NCBI GenBank assembly: GCA_021229015.1
Contig: CM037788.1
Coordinates: 55,379,145 to 55,443,144, forward strand
Origin: Solen grandis
Lineage: Eukaryota; Mollusca; Bivalvia; Adapedonta; Solenidae
Length of the DNA: 64,000 nt
Direction of reading: 5' to 3'
Shown here in pieces: positions 46,993 to 57,277 of this stretch. Position 1 is the stretch's first letter; each line of letters starts with the position of its first letter. A model generated the notes under the pieces. It was given only the letters and a program-made list of their open reading frames with translations, was not told the DNA's origin and did not search any database. The translations under genes and the position numbers were made by a program.

Positions 46993-47737
46993 ACTTGACA
47001 AAGAAAATGCATTAAATTCCATTCCCCGTTCAAACACGATCCAGACAATCGATTTTGGAATCGAATTGTTCATCTATTTGATTTGAAATAAGTACCTGGC
47101 GTGCTCGCGTGAGAAGCATCTTTTTATCCCCGGTAGAAACAAAAGCGCAATAAAAGAAAGCGATAAAGCCTGCATCAACATCGCTGAACTCATCCTTTGC
47201 CTTTCATTCAAAACTGAACACATTCTTTAAAAATCAATAAGTTAAAAAAAAACTAGTTGATAGCAAGTATAGAAATAACGTAGGAAGGCACTCTTTGTGT
47301 CATGATAAGGGAACTGGCATTTTGAAAATAGCTCCCACCCCTACCAAGTTTGATGCTGTATTCGTGATTATTGAATTATTATGAAACATTTTACAGAATT
47401 TATTTCGTCTGATGTACTTTTGTATGGCAATAATGCGGTGCTGAGAATGTACAGTTACACCCTGCCAAGAGAAAATAGTTTCATTGTAATATCTGATCTT
47501 CAGAAAAAGTGAAATACCTTATACGACATTATCAAATAAAGAATAATGACACATGATTTTATCAAGAAAATTTCATCTTTGTATTTGAAAATAATTGAAG
47601 AAAAAAACAGTGTATAAAACCTCTTACAATAAGAAATATATTTAGAGGTTTTCTTCCGTATAAACCGGAACTTTTCAAGACCTCTTCCAGACATTTATGA
47701 CTTTGGCTTTTATTTCGGCAGTTAGGGATTTCTTTAA
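46993..47737. other. Non-coding stretch, nothing recognised
   Basis: AT-rich, no supported feature. Confidence 0.4.
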
Positions 47738-47899
47738 TTAAGGTAAATGCCCTGTAATGGTTCCGCTACATTTCGGACCGCATTTCCTTTCACAGAGATA
47801 ACCAAGGTTTCCTAATGTTTTATTAGGGTACCTTAGCTATCTTAGTAGAGGTTAAGTGGTCCAAGACTTAGCGAAACCATTACAGGGACTTTACCTTAA
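47738..47899. mobile_element. Palindromic MITE, family P, copy 5 (opposite orientation)
   Basis: 162 bp, TTAAGGTAAATGCCCTGTAA to ACTTTACCTTAA. Its inner loop is reversed relative to copies 1-4 (CTAATGTTTTATTAGG then CTTAGCTATCTTAG). Confidence 0.9.
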
Positions 47900-48003
47900 A
47901 GTTATATTATTCCAAGTATTGCATCTGTAAATTAAATAATTCAAAATGAAGGCCACACATAATGCAGTGGTCGTGGGTCTTTAATTTATTAAAATGAACG
48001 TAT

Positions 48004-48218
48004 ATACTGGAGTGTTTAGAACCTCCGTCCTGGAACCAAGAGGTTGCAAGTTCGGTTCCCTACCATGAATATACCACATTTCATAAGAAAGTTTCACGAC
48101 TAATTTGCCCGGCCGCAGGATGATGGGGACAGCTTTGTCTATGGACTGATAGTACAGTTGACAGTTATGCAGAATAAATCATGAACGACCAAGCTGCTGT
48201 TGCTGGAACGTTAAACCT
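48004..48218 (+). mobile_element. SINE with family A-like tail, cut by the assembly gap
   Basis: A tRNA-like head with B box-like AAGTTCGGTTCCC, a body with GCCCGGCCGCAGGATGATGG, and the ending GCTGGAACGTTAAACCT, which resembles the GGACGTTAAACCC tail of family A. The tail and flank are lost in the N run. Confidence 0.6.
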
Positions 48219-48318
48219 NNNNNNNNNNNNNNNNNNNNNNNNNNNNNNNNNNNNNNNNNNNNNNNNNNNNNNNNNNNNNNNNNNNNNNNNNNNNNNNNNN
48301 NNNNNNNNNNNNNNNNNN
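48219..48318. other. Assembly gap (100 N)
   Basis: Exactly 100 N, the usual placeholder for a gap of unknown size. Real distance and content are unknown. Confidence 1.
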
Positions 48319-48720
48319 TCGTGATGGACTAACCAGAAAAGACGACATCGGTCAGAGACGATTGTCATTTGTGGACAATTGGTTTAACTGAGTCATCTAA
48401 GGTGAGTGTTTCTTGGTAGAGGCATGTATAAGCTCTGTGATACTTATTGGTTTTATTGTTTATTGGAATTTGCTGTCTATGGGAGGCCTTCATTTGGAGT
48501 CATATGGCGATTCTCCGTGTTTGGAGACGGAAACCTTGTTAGTGTATATATATGTCTATACCACCCCAAAACGTGTCGGCCACCTATGGTCAGGTGCTAC
48601 CACAATACCGAGACCGGCTGTTGTTGCGATGTACATAATATTTTAATTTTATGTTTAGTTAAGAAATGTACTGGCGGGAATTTTTGGTAGGCAACGGCTT
48701 ATAAGTAACCCTTATGTGTA
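48319..48720. other. Unresolved sequence after the gap
   Basis: CATCTAAG|GTGAGT at 48392-48406 is a consensus donor, so an exon may enter from the gap. One frame reads RDGLTRKDDIGQRRLSFVDN then WFN and a stop before the donor. A 77-codon open frame (48413-48646) follows. I recognise neither. Confidence 0.3.
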
Positions 48721-48800
48721 AGCGCCCCGGTAGCTCAGTCGGTTGAGCAATCGCCCTGTAAGCGAGGGGTCCCGGGTGGGTTCGAGTCCCGGACTGGCTG
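48721..48800 (+). mobile_element. tRNA-Thr-like SINE head (not a working tRNA)
   Basis: CGCCCCGGTAGCTCAGTCGG (A box), an anticodon-like loop CCTGTAA (TGT, Thr) and B box GGTTCGAGTCCCGG. A 4-base insertion (TGGG) breaks the T arm and the acceptor arms do not pair. A CACATTTTTCTCACTTGG body and a (CAT)n run follow. Confidence 0.65.
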
Positions 48801-49101
48801 CACATTTTTCTCACTTGGTTTCACTTAAAATACTTGATCATCATCATCATCATCTACGTTGCAGTAGATCACAATCTAAGTCGCAGTAGTAGTAGAAGTA
48901 GATCCTACAATAGGAAAAGTGTTGTTGTTAGTAGTTGTAGAAGCTGTAATAGCAGCAGTAGTAGAAGTAATTATCATAATAGTAATTAAACCATTATTTA
49001 AAGCAGCTCGCTCACAGTTGAACGGTAGAAAAAAAAAACTGTTTCTACGCTCCCTCGTTAAAGTTTGTGAAACCTTTGTTTTCTAGCAAATAAAATCGTG
49101 C
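48801..49101. other. Non-coding, trinucleotide-rich
   Basis: Interrupted (ATC)n and (GTA/GTAGTAG)n runs at 48838-48980. Confidence 0.5.
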
Positions 49102-49229
49102 AGGTCAAATTGCATGGGAAAACGTTGTTTTGCAAACGACTACTGATTCCCATTAAATGAAAAATACGGTCTCCCCGAAGCATGTGCGACTGGGAACATT
49201 CCGCAACATGGCGTCTTCACCAATTCGTG
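49102..49229 (-). repeat. Dispersed repeat, copy 2 (partner at 5891)
   Basis: Reverse complement carries TTGGTGAAGACGCCATGTTG then CGGA, and ACGTTTTCCCATGCAATTTG, matching 5891-6020 in order. Confidence 0.7.
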
Positions 49230-49306
49230 TTTTTTATATAATCAAGCAAGAGTGGAGTACATATGGATATAATATGGATATATTTAGTTAGAAACAATCT
49301 GTTAGA

Positions 49307-49308
<2 letters not shown>

Positions 49309-49337
<29 letters not shown>
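49309..49337. repeat. Poly-A tract, 29 bases
   Basis: Uninterrupted A run after GTTAGACA; possible retroposon tail, though no retroposed body was recognised upstream. Confidence 0.9.
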
Positions 49338-49339
<2 letters not shown>

Positions 49340-50082
49340 GGAAGTGATAAGAGAAAGGAGACTAAATCGGAATCGCTAGCTGTTCTAATTTCTCCTTGTT
49401 GTATCGATGAACTGTTGAACCCCACCAAACACAGTCAAGTTTTGAGATTCAGAGAAAGACTACCATCATCATAGAATAAGGTACGATAGTTTGAAATTTA
49501 CGTCGGTTACCGTATTTAGAGAATTAAATAACATCTGACGTTGGTTTACATACATCGGACATTGAAAAATGTAATGATACGTTACAGTCACAAAATGGTG
49601 AAGGAACTAATTTCTTTCCCATAAAATTCCTCTCTTAGATGAAAAATAGATGGGGCACAGAGACATGTATTCTAACAGAGACATGAATAACATAAAGCTA
49701 CACATAATTGAAATATCCTTGTGGTTGATAACTGCTTTATCTTTTTTTTTTTTCGAAGAGCTAAATTTTATGGAGAGAGAAAAAAACCCATTAAATAATT
49801 AAATATCAGTTTTTGACACCTGGTACTCATTTTGGCCTTAACTTTTTTAATAGTACCAGAATACCGAAAAACTGACAAAATAGGACAATACTCAAAACAC
49901 AATATGCAAAGGTTTTCAATGCCCTTTTAAAAGATTGAACCTTGTCTTTTTTCAACAGACACCAATAAAAGTCGCAACAACTAAATGTATTCGAAACACT
50001 GTGATGACGATGATGATTCTGAGGCTTCTTCTGCGGCTGATGATGATAACAATGATGATTATGATGATCACCATAATGACAC
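49338..50082. other. Non-coding stretch
   Basis: No supported gene; short GATGATGATT-rich patch at 50000-50075 next to the array. Confidence 0.4.
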
Positions 50083-51965
50083 AAAGGCGGCGATATGCAG
50101 CATCTTGATGTATACAGCTTACGGCGACCTGTATTTGGTGTAAGCTGTAATGGCGATATGCAGCATCTTGATATATACGGCTTACGGTCCTGTATTGGTG
50201 TAAGCTGTAATGGCGATATGCAGCATCTTGATGTATGTACAGCTTATCTGTATCGTGACCTGTATTTGGTAGGTAAGCTGTAATGGCGATATGCAGCATC
50301 TTGATGTATATACAGCTTACGGGACCTGTATTTGGTGTAAGCTGTAGTGCGATATGCAGCATCTTGATGTATACGGCTTACGGTGACCTGTATTTGGTGT
50401 AAGCTGTGATGGCGATATGCAGCATCTTGATATATACGCTACGGTGACCTGTATTTGGTGTAAGCTGTGATGCGATATGCAGCATCTTGATGTATACGCT
50501 ACGGTGACCTGTATTTGTTAAGCGTGAATGGCGATATGCAGCATCTTGATGTATACGGCTTACGGTGACCTGTATTTGGTGTAAGCTGTAATGGCGATAT
50601 GCAGCATCTTGATGTATAACGGCTTACGGTGACCTGTATTTGGTGTAAAGCTGTATGGCGAAATGCAGCATCTTGATGTATACAGCTTACGGTGACCTGT
50701 ATTGGTGTAAGCTGTAATGGCGATATGCAGCATCTTAGATGTATACAGCTTACGGTGACTTATTTGGTGTAAGCTGTAATGGCGATATGCAGCATCTTGA
50801 TGTATACAGCTTACGGTGACCTGTATTTGGTGTAAGCTGTAATGGCGATATGCAGCATCTTGATGTATACAGCTTACGTGACCGTATTATTGGTTAAGCT
50901 GTAATGGCGATATGCAGCATCTTGATGTATACAGCTTACGGTGCCTGTATTTGGTGTAAGCTGTAATGGCGATATGCAGCATCTTGATGTATACAGCTTA
51001 CGGCGATCTGTATTTGTGTAAGCTGTGATGGCGAATATGCAGCATCTTGATGTATACGGCTTACGGCGATCTGTATTTGGTGTAGCTGTGATGGCGATAT
51101 GCAGCATCTTGATGTATACAGCTTACGGCGATCTGTATTTGTGTAAGCTGTATGGCGATATGTCACATCTTGATGTATACAGCTTACGGCGATCCTGTAT
51201 TTGGTGTAAGCTTAATGGCGATATGCAGCATCTTGATGTATACAAACTTACGGCGATCTGTATTTGGTGTAAGCTGTAATGGGCGATATGCAGCATCTTG
51301 ATGTATACAGCTTACGGGACCTGTATTGTGTAAGCTGTAATGCGATATGCAGCATCTTGATGTATACAGCTTACGTGACCTGTATTTGGTGTAAGCTGTA
51401 ATGGCGAATATGCAGCATCTTGATGTATACAGCTTACGGGACCTGTATTGGTGTAAGCTGTAATGGCGATATGCAGCATCTTGATGTATACGGCTTACGG
51501 CGACCTGTTTTGGTGTAAGCTGTGATGGCGATATGCAGCATCTTGATGTATACGGCTTACGGTGACCTGTATTTGGTGTAAGCTGTGATGGCGATATGCA
51601 GCATCTTGATGTATACGGCTTACGGCGACCTGTATTTGGTGTAAGCTGTGATGGCGATATGCAGCATCTTGATGTATACGGCTTACGGCGACCTGTATTT
51701 GGTGTAAGCTGTAATGGCGATATGCAGCATCTTGATGTATACAGCTTACGGTGACCTGTATTTGGTGTAAGCTGTAATGGCGATATGCAGCATCTTGATG
51801 TATACGGCTTACGGCGACCTGTATTTGGTGTAAGCTGTGATGGCGATATGCAGCATCTTGATGTATACGGCTTACGGCGACCTGTATTTGGTGTAAGCTG
51901 TGATGGCGATATGCAGCATCTTGATGTATACAGCTTCTAGTGAGTTGTATTCGGTGTAAGCTGTA
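50083..51965. repeat. 63-bp minisatellite, about 30 copies
   Basis: Unit GCGATATGCAGCATCTTGAT, GTATACAGCTTACGGTGACC, TGTATTTGGTGTAAGCTGTA, ATG. Each unit contains the perfect 10-bp inverted repeat TACAGCTTAC / GTAAGCTGTA around GGTGACCTGTATTTGGT, so every unit can form a hairpin. Copies at about 50280-51480 carry many one-base deletions and insertions, while those at 51480-51910 are nearly uniform. Confidence 0.96.
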
Positions 51966-52192
51966 TACAGATAATAGTCAACGTAGACAGCTGTATGGGA
52001 ACGCATTTTGGGTCCAACGCATTATGGGGTCTGATCCCAAAGTGCGTAACACAACAATGCGTAACAATGTGCATCAAAGAGAAGTGTTTCGATAACATAA
52101 CTTTATATCTATTAAATTAACTGTCAGAATACATTAACAAAATTTTGTGAATTTTCGGCTAAACAATCGCGCTACGTGAGTATAGGAATATC
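51966..52192. other. Non-coding stretch
   Basis: Nothing supported apart from small local duplications (AACGCATTTTGGGTC / AACGCATTATGGGGTC at 51999-52032). Confidence 0.4.
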
Positions 52193-52415
52193 CAGAGCCG
52201 GATCTAGGATTTCAGATTAGGGGGGGGGGGGGAGGGGCTTTGTCTGAGCCGTAAGAAGGATGTAGTTCCGGTTGGATTTGGCAACCGGGGAACTCCCCTG
52301 CGATTTATTTTAATTTATTGCTGTGAAATAGTGCATTCTTGTTAGTTTTGAGGAGTTGTGTGCTTACATTAATGTATGGTCGGGGGGCCGGGTGCGCCCC
52401 CCTTGAATCCGCCTG
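52193..52415. mobile_element. Non-autonomous hAT-like element (CAGAGCCGGATC ends)
   Basis: Left end CAGAGCCGGATCTAGGATTT with a G run (52219-52232); right end, inverted, CAGGCGGATTCAAGGGGGGC. Ends of CAGRGNCGGATY type are typical of hAT MITEs. The target duplication is unclear (GGAATATC versus TGATATCT). Confidence 0.65.
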
Positions 52416-53352
52416 TGATATCTAGCAATGAAAATACGTTACTCATTTGGCACTGTCTTACGTCATCAGCCGTAAGTAAAACGTGAGCTTAGACAGCTAC
52501 GCCGAAAAAAAGTTACAATCGGACCCCTAACCCATGTGTAATATTCCTTCTTTTAGTGTCGTTATTATATTGGATCCGCGTCCGCCATTTTCAATTAATT
52601 TACGGGGAAATGATCGAATAAAAAATGACATTATTATTATATGCAATTAAAGTTTATCTTTTTAGCATGATGTGTAATAAAAAAAGTTTTTATTCGGATC
52701 CCTGAGTGACTCGTGTGTAATACACCTCCCTTGCTGAAATATCAGGTTTTCATCAGTTATATACAGCTAGGGAGATAGACAAAATTATATATTTGCGTAA
52801 ATTTCACTAACTCTCCTAACATGTAACTTTTACTTTCTCAACTTTATAGTTGGTGTAAAAAGCTCTCTGGAGCTTATGTTCTTTGTTACTTTGTCCGACT
52901 TTGTAAAATATTACTTCACATGCCTAACGTGATAACCCCTATGTTCATATTGTATCCGGATCTGGCGTGTCCGCCGTTTACACCTGGCCATAGTATCTAA
53001 ATATAAAGATTACGTAATGTTTATGTATCACGTGATTCAACCAAGACATCGAAACTGTTACAAACTAGTGGTCTTGTTTAATCTTTGTGAACGACAAATT
53101 CAACGTTTTCCAAAACAAAATGTAAGTATTATTGTTAAATAATGTAATTTGAAATGTAAGCCGAAATATTGTGTTTTGTGAATTCAAATTTATTTCCTTT
53201 TAACTTCCTGGTCTTCTTTACGGACACAACCCGTATTCGGACAGCTTCGAAAATATTTAAATTTTTCTACAAATACATCACTTCCGGTCTCGCGCGCGCA
53301 CGATTTGTTTATAAACACCACAGAAATGTCACTCGTACTTTTTTTAAGAAAA
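52416..53352. other. Non-coding stretch upstream of the transposase pseudogene
   Basis: AT-rich. No supported exon; TIRs of the Tigger-type element were sought and not found. Confidence 0.4.
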
Positions 53353-53367
53353 ATGGAGATTGGATCG
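53353..53367 (+). pseudogene. Possible short first exon of the Tigger-type transposase
   Basis: ATGGAGATTGGATCG|GTAAGT gives MEIGS and a consensus donor in phase 0, matching the acceptor TTTATTTCAG at 53658 in front of the transposase frame (NHAPTRGSYRPYDHD). Confidence 0.35.
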
Positions 53368-53722
53368 GTAAGTATATAATAAAAGTTAACATACTATCAC
53401 ATATTCTCTTGTTGTCACTATTCCCAAAATATAACTTCCGAAATATGTCTTTTTTTAGCAATAAATGCAATGTTTACATTTAAAAGCTCTGGTTGTCTGC
53501 TAGATGAAGTTATTTTACAAGCCCCGCCCACTTGTCACACTATAGAAAAGTATACTTAACGACAAAAGTTACGCATACCTTAGAAGCTTTATTGCTTTTC
53601 TTTCTTAATTGATCTGAATTTATATCCATGGTTATAAATGTTTTTTTTTTATTTCAGAATCATGCACCTACTAGGGGGTCATACAGACCTTATGACCATG
53701 ACAGTATAACAAATGCTTATAT

Positions 53723-54108
53723 CAGGGCCTTTTTTCCAATTTTGGGGAAATCGCCCTAGCCCTTTTTATGGGGAAAATAGCAAGCCACTTGTTTACAACT
53801 TATTAAGGGATTTTTTTTTACCATATTCATAAATATAAGCATAAACTGGTCTTGGCACAGCAAGACATACTAGAAACTAAATATAAAGACTAATCAAATA
53901 TTTTGTTTAAGAATCAGTAGCGTTAAACAGAGTTAAATTAGCGTCATAATATTGTTCTCTAGGTTTCTCAATGATCAGCTACCTCCTTAATGGGAAATTT
54001 TATTTAAGAGTGGGGAATTTGAGGACTATTTTTTGGGGAAAAGGTGGTTATTTGGCTTGAGGAAGCAGCCCTTTACCGGCTACAGTTAAGAAGGGTAAAA
54101 AGGCCCTG
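53723..54108. mobile_element. hAT-like element nested in the transposase pseudogene (insert A)
   Basis: 386 bp with ends CAGGGCCTTTTTTCC and, inverted, CAGGGCCTTTTTACC. Flanked by TATAT on both sides (53718-53722, 54109-54113). Removing the element and one TATAT restores the reading frame (NAY then MAVKNKTM), confirming both borders. It contains repeated GGGGAAAA words like insert B. Confidence 0.92.
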
Positions 54109-54648
54109 TATATGGCTGTAAAAAACAAAACAATGTCCTTGAGAAAAGCCTCTGAAGTGTTTAGTATTCCTAAATCAACACTACAGGACAGAATAACTGG
54201 TAAAATTGACATTGATGTATTAAAGTCAGGTACCCAACCATGCACTTTTGACAGGCCATTTAAAGACAATGGCTGAGGTTGGTTATGGGTATAGTCGACA
54301 AGAGACAATTAACCTTGCTTCAGAGTATGCGGTCAGTGATTTTTTTTGGATTTTTTCCCACTACCCATGCCCTGTAAAAGGGGAAAATAAGCGCGACAAC
54401 CTTTAAAAAGGGGAAATTTATAAATAGTAATGATTATGATATTCTAAGTAACTGTTGTTCATATTTGTTATCATGAATTGAATAAATAAAAAAAAAAAGG
54501 CCAATTTAATTTAAACTTATCTTTTTTTTTTCTTCAAAAAACTCATGATACAATTATGATAGTACATGTTATTTGTATATCATAATTGCTATTAGTCAGC
54601 CATCAAATCCCAGAAAAAAAATGCCCTCACAAGTGACTGTTTATTTAG

Positions 54649-54930
54649 TTACAGGGCAAGTTTTCTATGTTTCTGGCCCTTAAACCCGTCCACTAGCTGG
54701 TCAAGATCATTATCAGACAGAGGCCTGTTCAAATGACATATCCTCATTGTGGCATCAAGATGGTCCTGTGTGAGCCTGTTTCTCTTTGAAGTAGTTGAAT
54801 GATTTTGACAATCCGGTGTTGAATCCGACGGTGGTTTAACTTTTGGCCTTAAAAATGAAGAAATTTTAGGGAGGGATGATAAACTGTTTTTAGTGATGCG
54901 TTTTGTGTAAAATTTTGAGTTGTGCGACAT
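54649..54930 (-). pseudogene. hAT transposase remnant, start fused to C-terminal dimerisation end
   Basis: 93 residues from MSHNSKFYTKRITKN to a stop. The segment RNRLTQDHLDATMRICHLNR then PLSDNDLDQL resembles the C-terminal dimerisation region of hAT transposases (pattern R-L-x-x-x-L-x-x-x-x-R-I). The RNase H-like catalytic core is missing. It seems to join the protein's beginning directly to its end, an internal-deletion derivative. Confidence 0.6.
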
Positions 54931-55083
54931 CGTACATTACATCATTAATCATCTGGGCGGTTGACTGTAATAAAATACACGTACCGACAAGCGTAAACGC
55001 GTTTAAATCCCGCATACATACCATAATACCATACATACGTATTTCACAGGAGTTTGAAATTCTCAAATAAATTTTAAAAAATC

Positions 55084-55147
55084 GAGTCTGTGATATTTTG
55101 CCCCTATACTATAATAAAATAGAATAGGGGCGAAAAATCACAGACTC
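55084..55147. repeat. 64-bp foldback inside insert B
   Basis: GAGTCTGTGATATTTTGCCC at the left pairs with GGGCGAAAAATCACAGACTC at the right, with a short AT loop containing CTATACTATAATAAAATAG. It would form a hairpin of about 27 bp. Confidence 0.85.
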
Positions 55148-57092
55148 AATTTTTTTAGTCACTGTGTCGGGCTCGGAATTTTTAAATTTACCGCATTTCT
55201 GGCACATGCCATTTACATAAAACAGCCAGTCTGGTTTTCTGTTTATCGGTGTTTATTCGCCTGCAGCTACACTGCGTTGATAGAAAAAATCGATAACCAG
55301 TCTGTGTAACTTTCACCTTGTCAGCTTGTGTAACGGGTTTACACAGTTAGGTGTGTTCGGCATATTCGACAGATTATCGGCTAATTACAGTTAATATACA
55401 GAGGATAAATTCGTACCGGTCATCTTTTTTTTCTTTTCTTTTGAATAGCAATGGCCGATAGCATGTAAATTCTGTGATTGAAAAATAGTTTTACAGGGGA
55501 AAATTTAGTGCAAATTAGGGGAAAAATGGACACTTTTCGCCGAGGGGAAACTGCCGTTATTCGGCAGTAAAATCAGCCAAAAAAATCACTGGCGGTTTGT
55601 ATGGGGTTGAGGGATAAAGAACACTCACTGACTGATTATAAGGTGGCTCTACAAATTTTTAGCAAGATGGCCAGAACTAAATGTTAAAAAAACCCGTATT
55701 TTGGAAGTTGCTAGGGCCAAGAGTGCCACTAGACATGCTGTAGATAACTATTTTAATGAGCTGCAACATATTCTAGTTAAGTATGATCTTGCAGAGAAAC
55801 CACACATGATATATTATGTGGATGAAAAGGGTCTTAACACTGAACACAAACCCCCTAAAGTTGTATCAGGAAAGTTTTCAAAGACCCAAGCTGTTACCTC
55901 AGGTAAAAGCAAAACAGTGACACTTATTGGTTGTGTTAATGGTATTGGGCAACAGGTTCTGCTATATTTAATATTTCCAGGTGCCAGAATGTTGGACTCT
56001 CTTATGGCAGGTGCAACCCCAGGTGCTGTTGGCACAGTAACAGAGTCAGGATGGTCTAATACAGAGGTTTTTGCTGACTACACGAAGAAGCACCTTTTGA
56101 AATACTTACCTCCTAGACATAATAATGAACATGTTCTGGTTTTATATGATGGACATAAAAGCCACGTTTCTTTAAGTTTGATTGAATGGGCCAAATCTGA
56201 AAACATCATTTTATTTGTTCTGCCCCCACACTGCAGCCACTTACTTCAACCACTTTATGTAAGTTGCTTTGGTCCATTTGAGCTAGCCTGGAACAGTGCA
56301 TGCCATACTTTTATGCGCGAGTCTGGAGGTTGTCTAGTAACACGCTATGATATCACTTGCACAAGTGTATGCTGCACCTTATCTCCTGCTATGTACAATG
56401 GCCTTCAGAAAATGTGTATTCCATTAAAGATGTCACACAGATCAAATTGCTCCATCAACAGCATTTCACAGAGATACAGGTAGTTTTACTCAGGTAGACA
56501 ATAACATGAAACATGTACCAGTTCAGTCTCAGTGTGCTGAGAATTTTTTGTTGAACAAAGGTGGTAGAGTACTGGAAAATGTGCAAAAAACAAAAACAAG
56601 GAACACTCTTAGTAAAGTTGTGGGTGGAAAAGCTATCACTGAGGATGATATTGTTAACAAAATAATTGAACACAATAAAAAATACCCAAAGTCTAAACAA
56701 AACGACAATAATCAGATAAAAAACAAAGGTAAAACAATCTTCAGTAACCATAGATCCAAGTCCATCAACATCAGGTATACCTGCAAATAAAAAGATAAAA
56801 TATTTGAATGAGGATTGTTCAAGTTCAGATGACGAGGATGAGATTCCAGACTCTGAGAAGTGTGTCATATGCAAACGGTTCAGTGTAGACACATCTAAGA
56901 AACCTGACATCATTATTGTTAAATGGGCTTAATGTGACAAGTGCAAAGGATGGGTACACTTATCATTCTGTACAACTGTTAGGGTAATCAGAAGGGGAGA
57001 CACATTCTTGTGTCCTAACTGTGCTTAACCGCGGCGATATACCGTTAGGTGTCCGAATACAGGTTGTACCGGGATAGTTCAAACGAATTACA

Positions 57093-57230
57093 GTCGTTTC
57101 GTCGACCAACCGTTTCGTCGAACTGGTTAAATATAGTAAATGAAAAGTCGTTTCGTCGCCCTGGATATTCAGTAGGCGGAAGGTGTGAAATACTTTTGTA
57201 GGGTCATTCACACCTAATTACTCGCGCATG
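57093..57230 (+). repeat. Long inverted repeat, left arm
   Basis: From GTCGTTTCGTCGACCAACCG to CACCTAATTACTCGCGCATG. Its reverse complement, diverged but colinear, is at 59125-59253. GTTTCGTCG occurs three times within the arm (also GTCGTTTCGTCGCC at about 57149). Confidence 0.9.
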
Positions 57231-57277
57231 TGTAGCTGTAACTAACTGTAGATGACTTTTGTGAATTAAATTCGGAT

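Larger units (their letters stand above)
54334..55591 (-). mobile_element. hAT-like element nested in the transposase pseudogene (insert B)
   Basis: 1258 bp with ends CAGTGATTTTTTTTGG and, inverted, CAGTGATTTTTTTGG. Flanked by GCGGT on both sides (54329-54333, 55592-55596). Excision in silico rejoins ASEYAV with CMGLRDKEHS in one frame. It carries a remnant of a hAT transposase on the minus strand and a small perfect foldback at 55084-55147. The 5-bp duplication is shorter than the usual 8 bp of hAT but matches insert A. Confidence 0.92.
53659..57028 (+). pseudogene. pogo/Tigger-type DDE transposase with PHD-like C-terminus, interrupted and dead
   Basis: Pieces in order: 53659-53722 (RGSYRPYDHDSITNAY); 54114-54333, a Pipsqueak-type helix-turn-helix (AVKNKTMSLRKASEVFSIPK then STLQDRITGKI) and the start of the next DNA-binding region; 55597-56483, the DDE_1 domain; then a linker and a Cys-rich end at 56861-57028 (CVICKRF.., CDKCKGWVHLSFCT, CPNC). 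The first acid is in YYVDEKGLN and the second in LVLYDGHKSH. The third, normally LLQPLD, is LLQPLY (GAT to TAT, 56256-56258), which removes catalysis. Further damage: frameshifts near 54245, 55655 and 56400, a nonsense codon TAA at 56930-56932, and two inserted elements (53723-54108, 54334-55591). No TIRs found, so origin from a recently mobile copy versus a decayed gene is open. Confidence 0.88.

Noticed and set aside
48721..48800. tRNA-Thr gene
   Set aside because: A 4-base insertion in the T arm and non-pairing acceptor arms; followed by a SINE-like body.
50083..51965. Regular array resembling CRISPR
   Set aside because: Continuous 63-bp tandem unit, no unique spacers, no cas genes.
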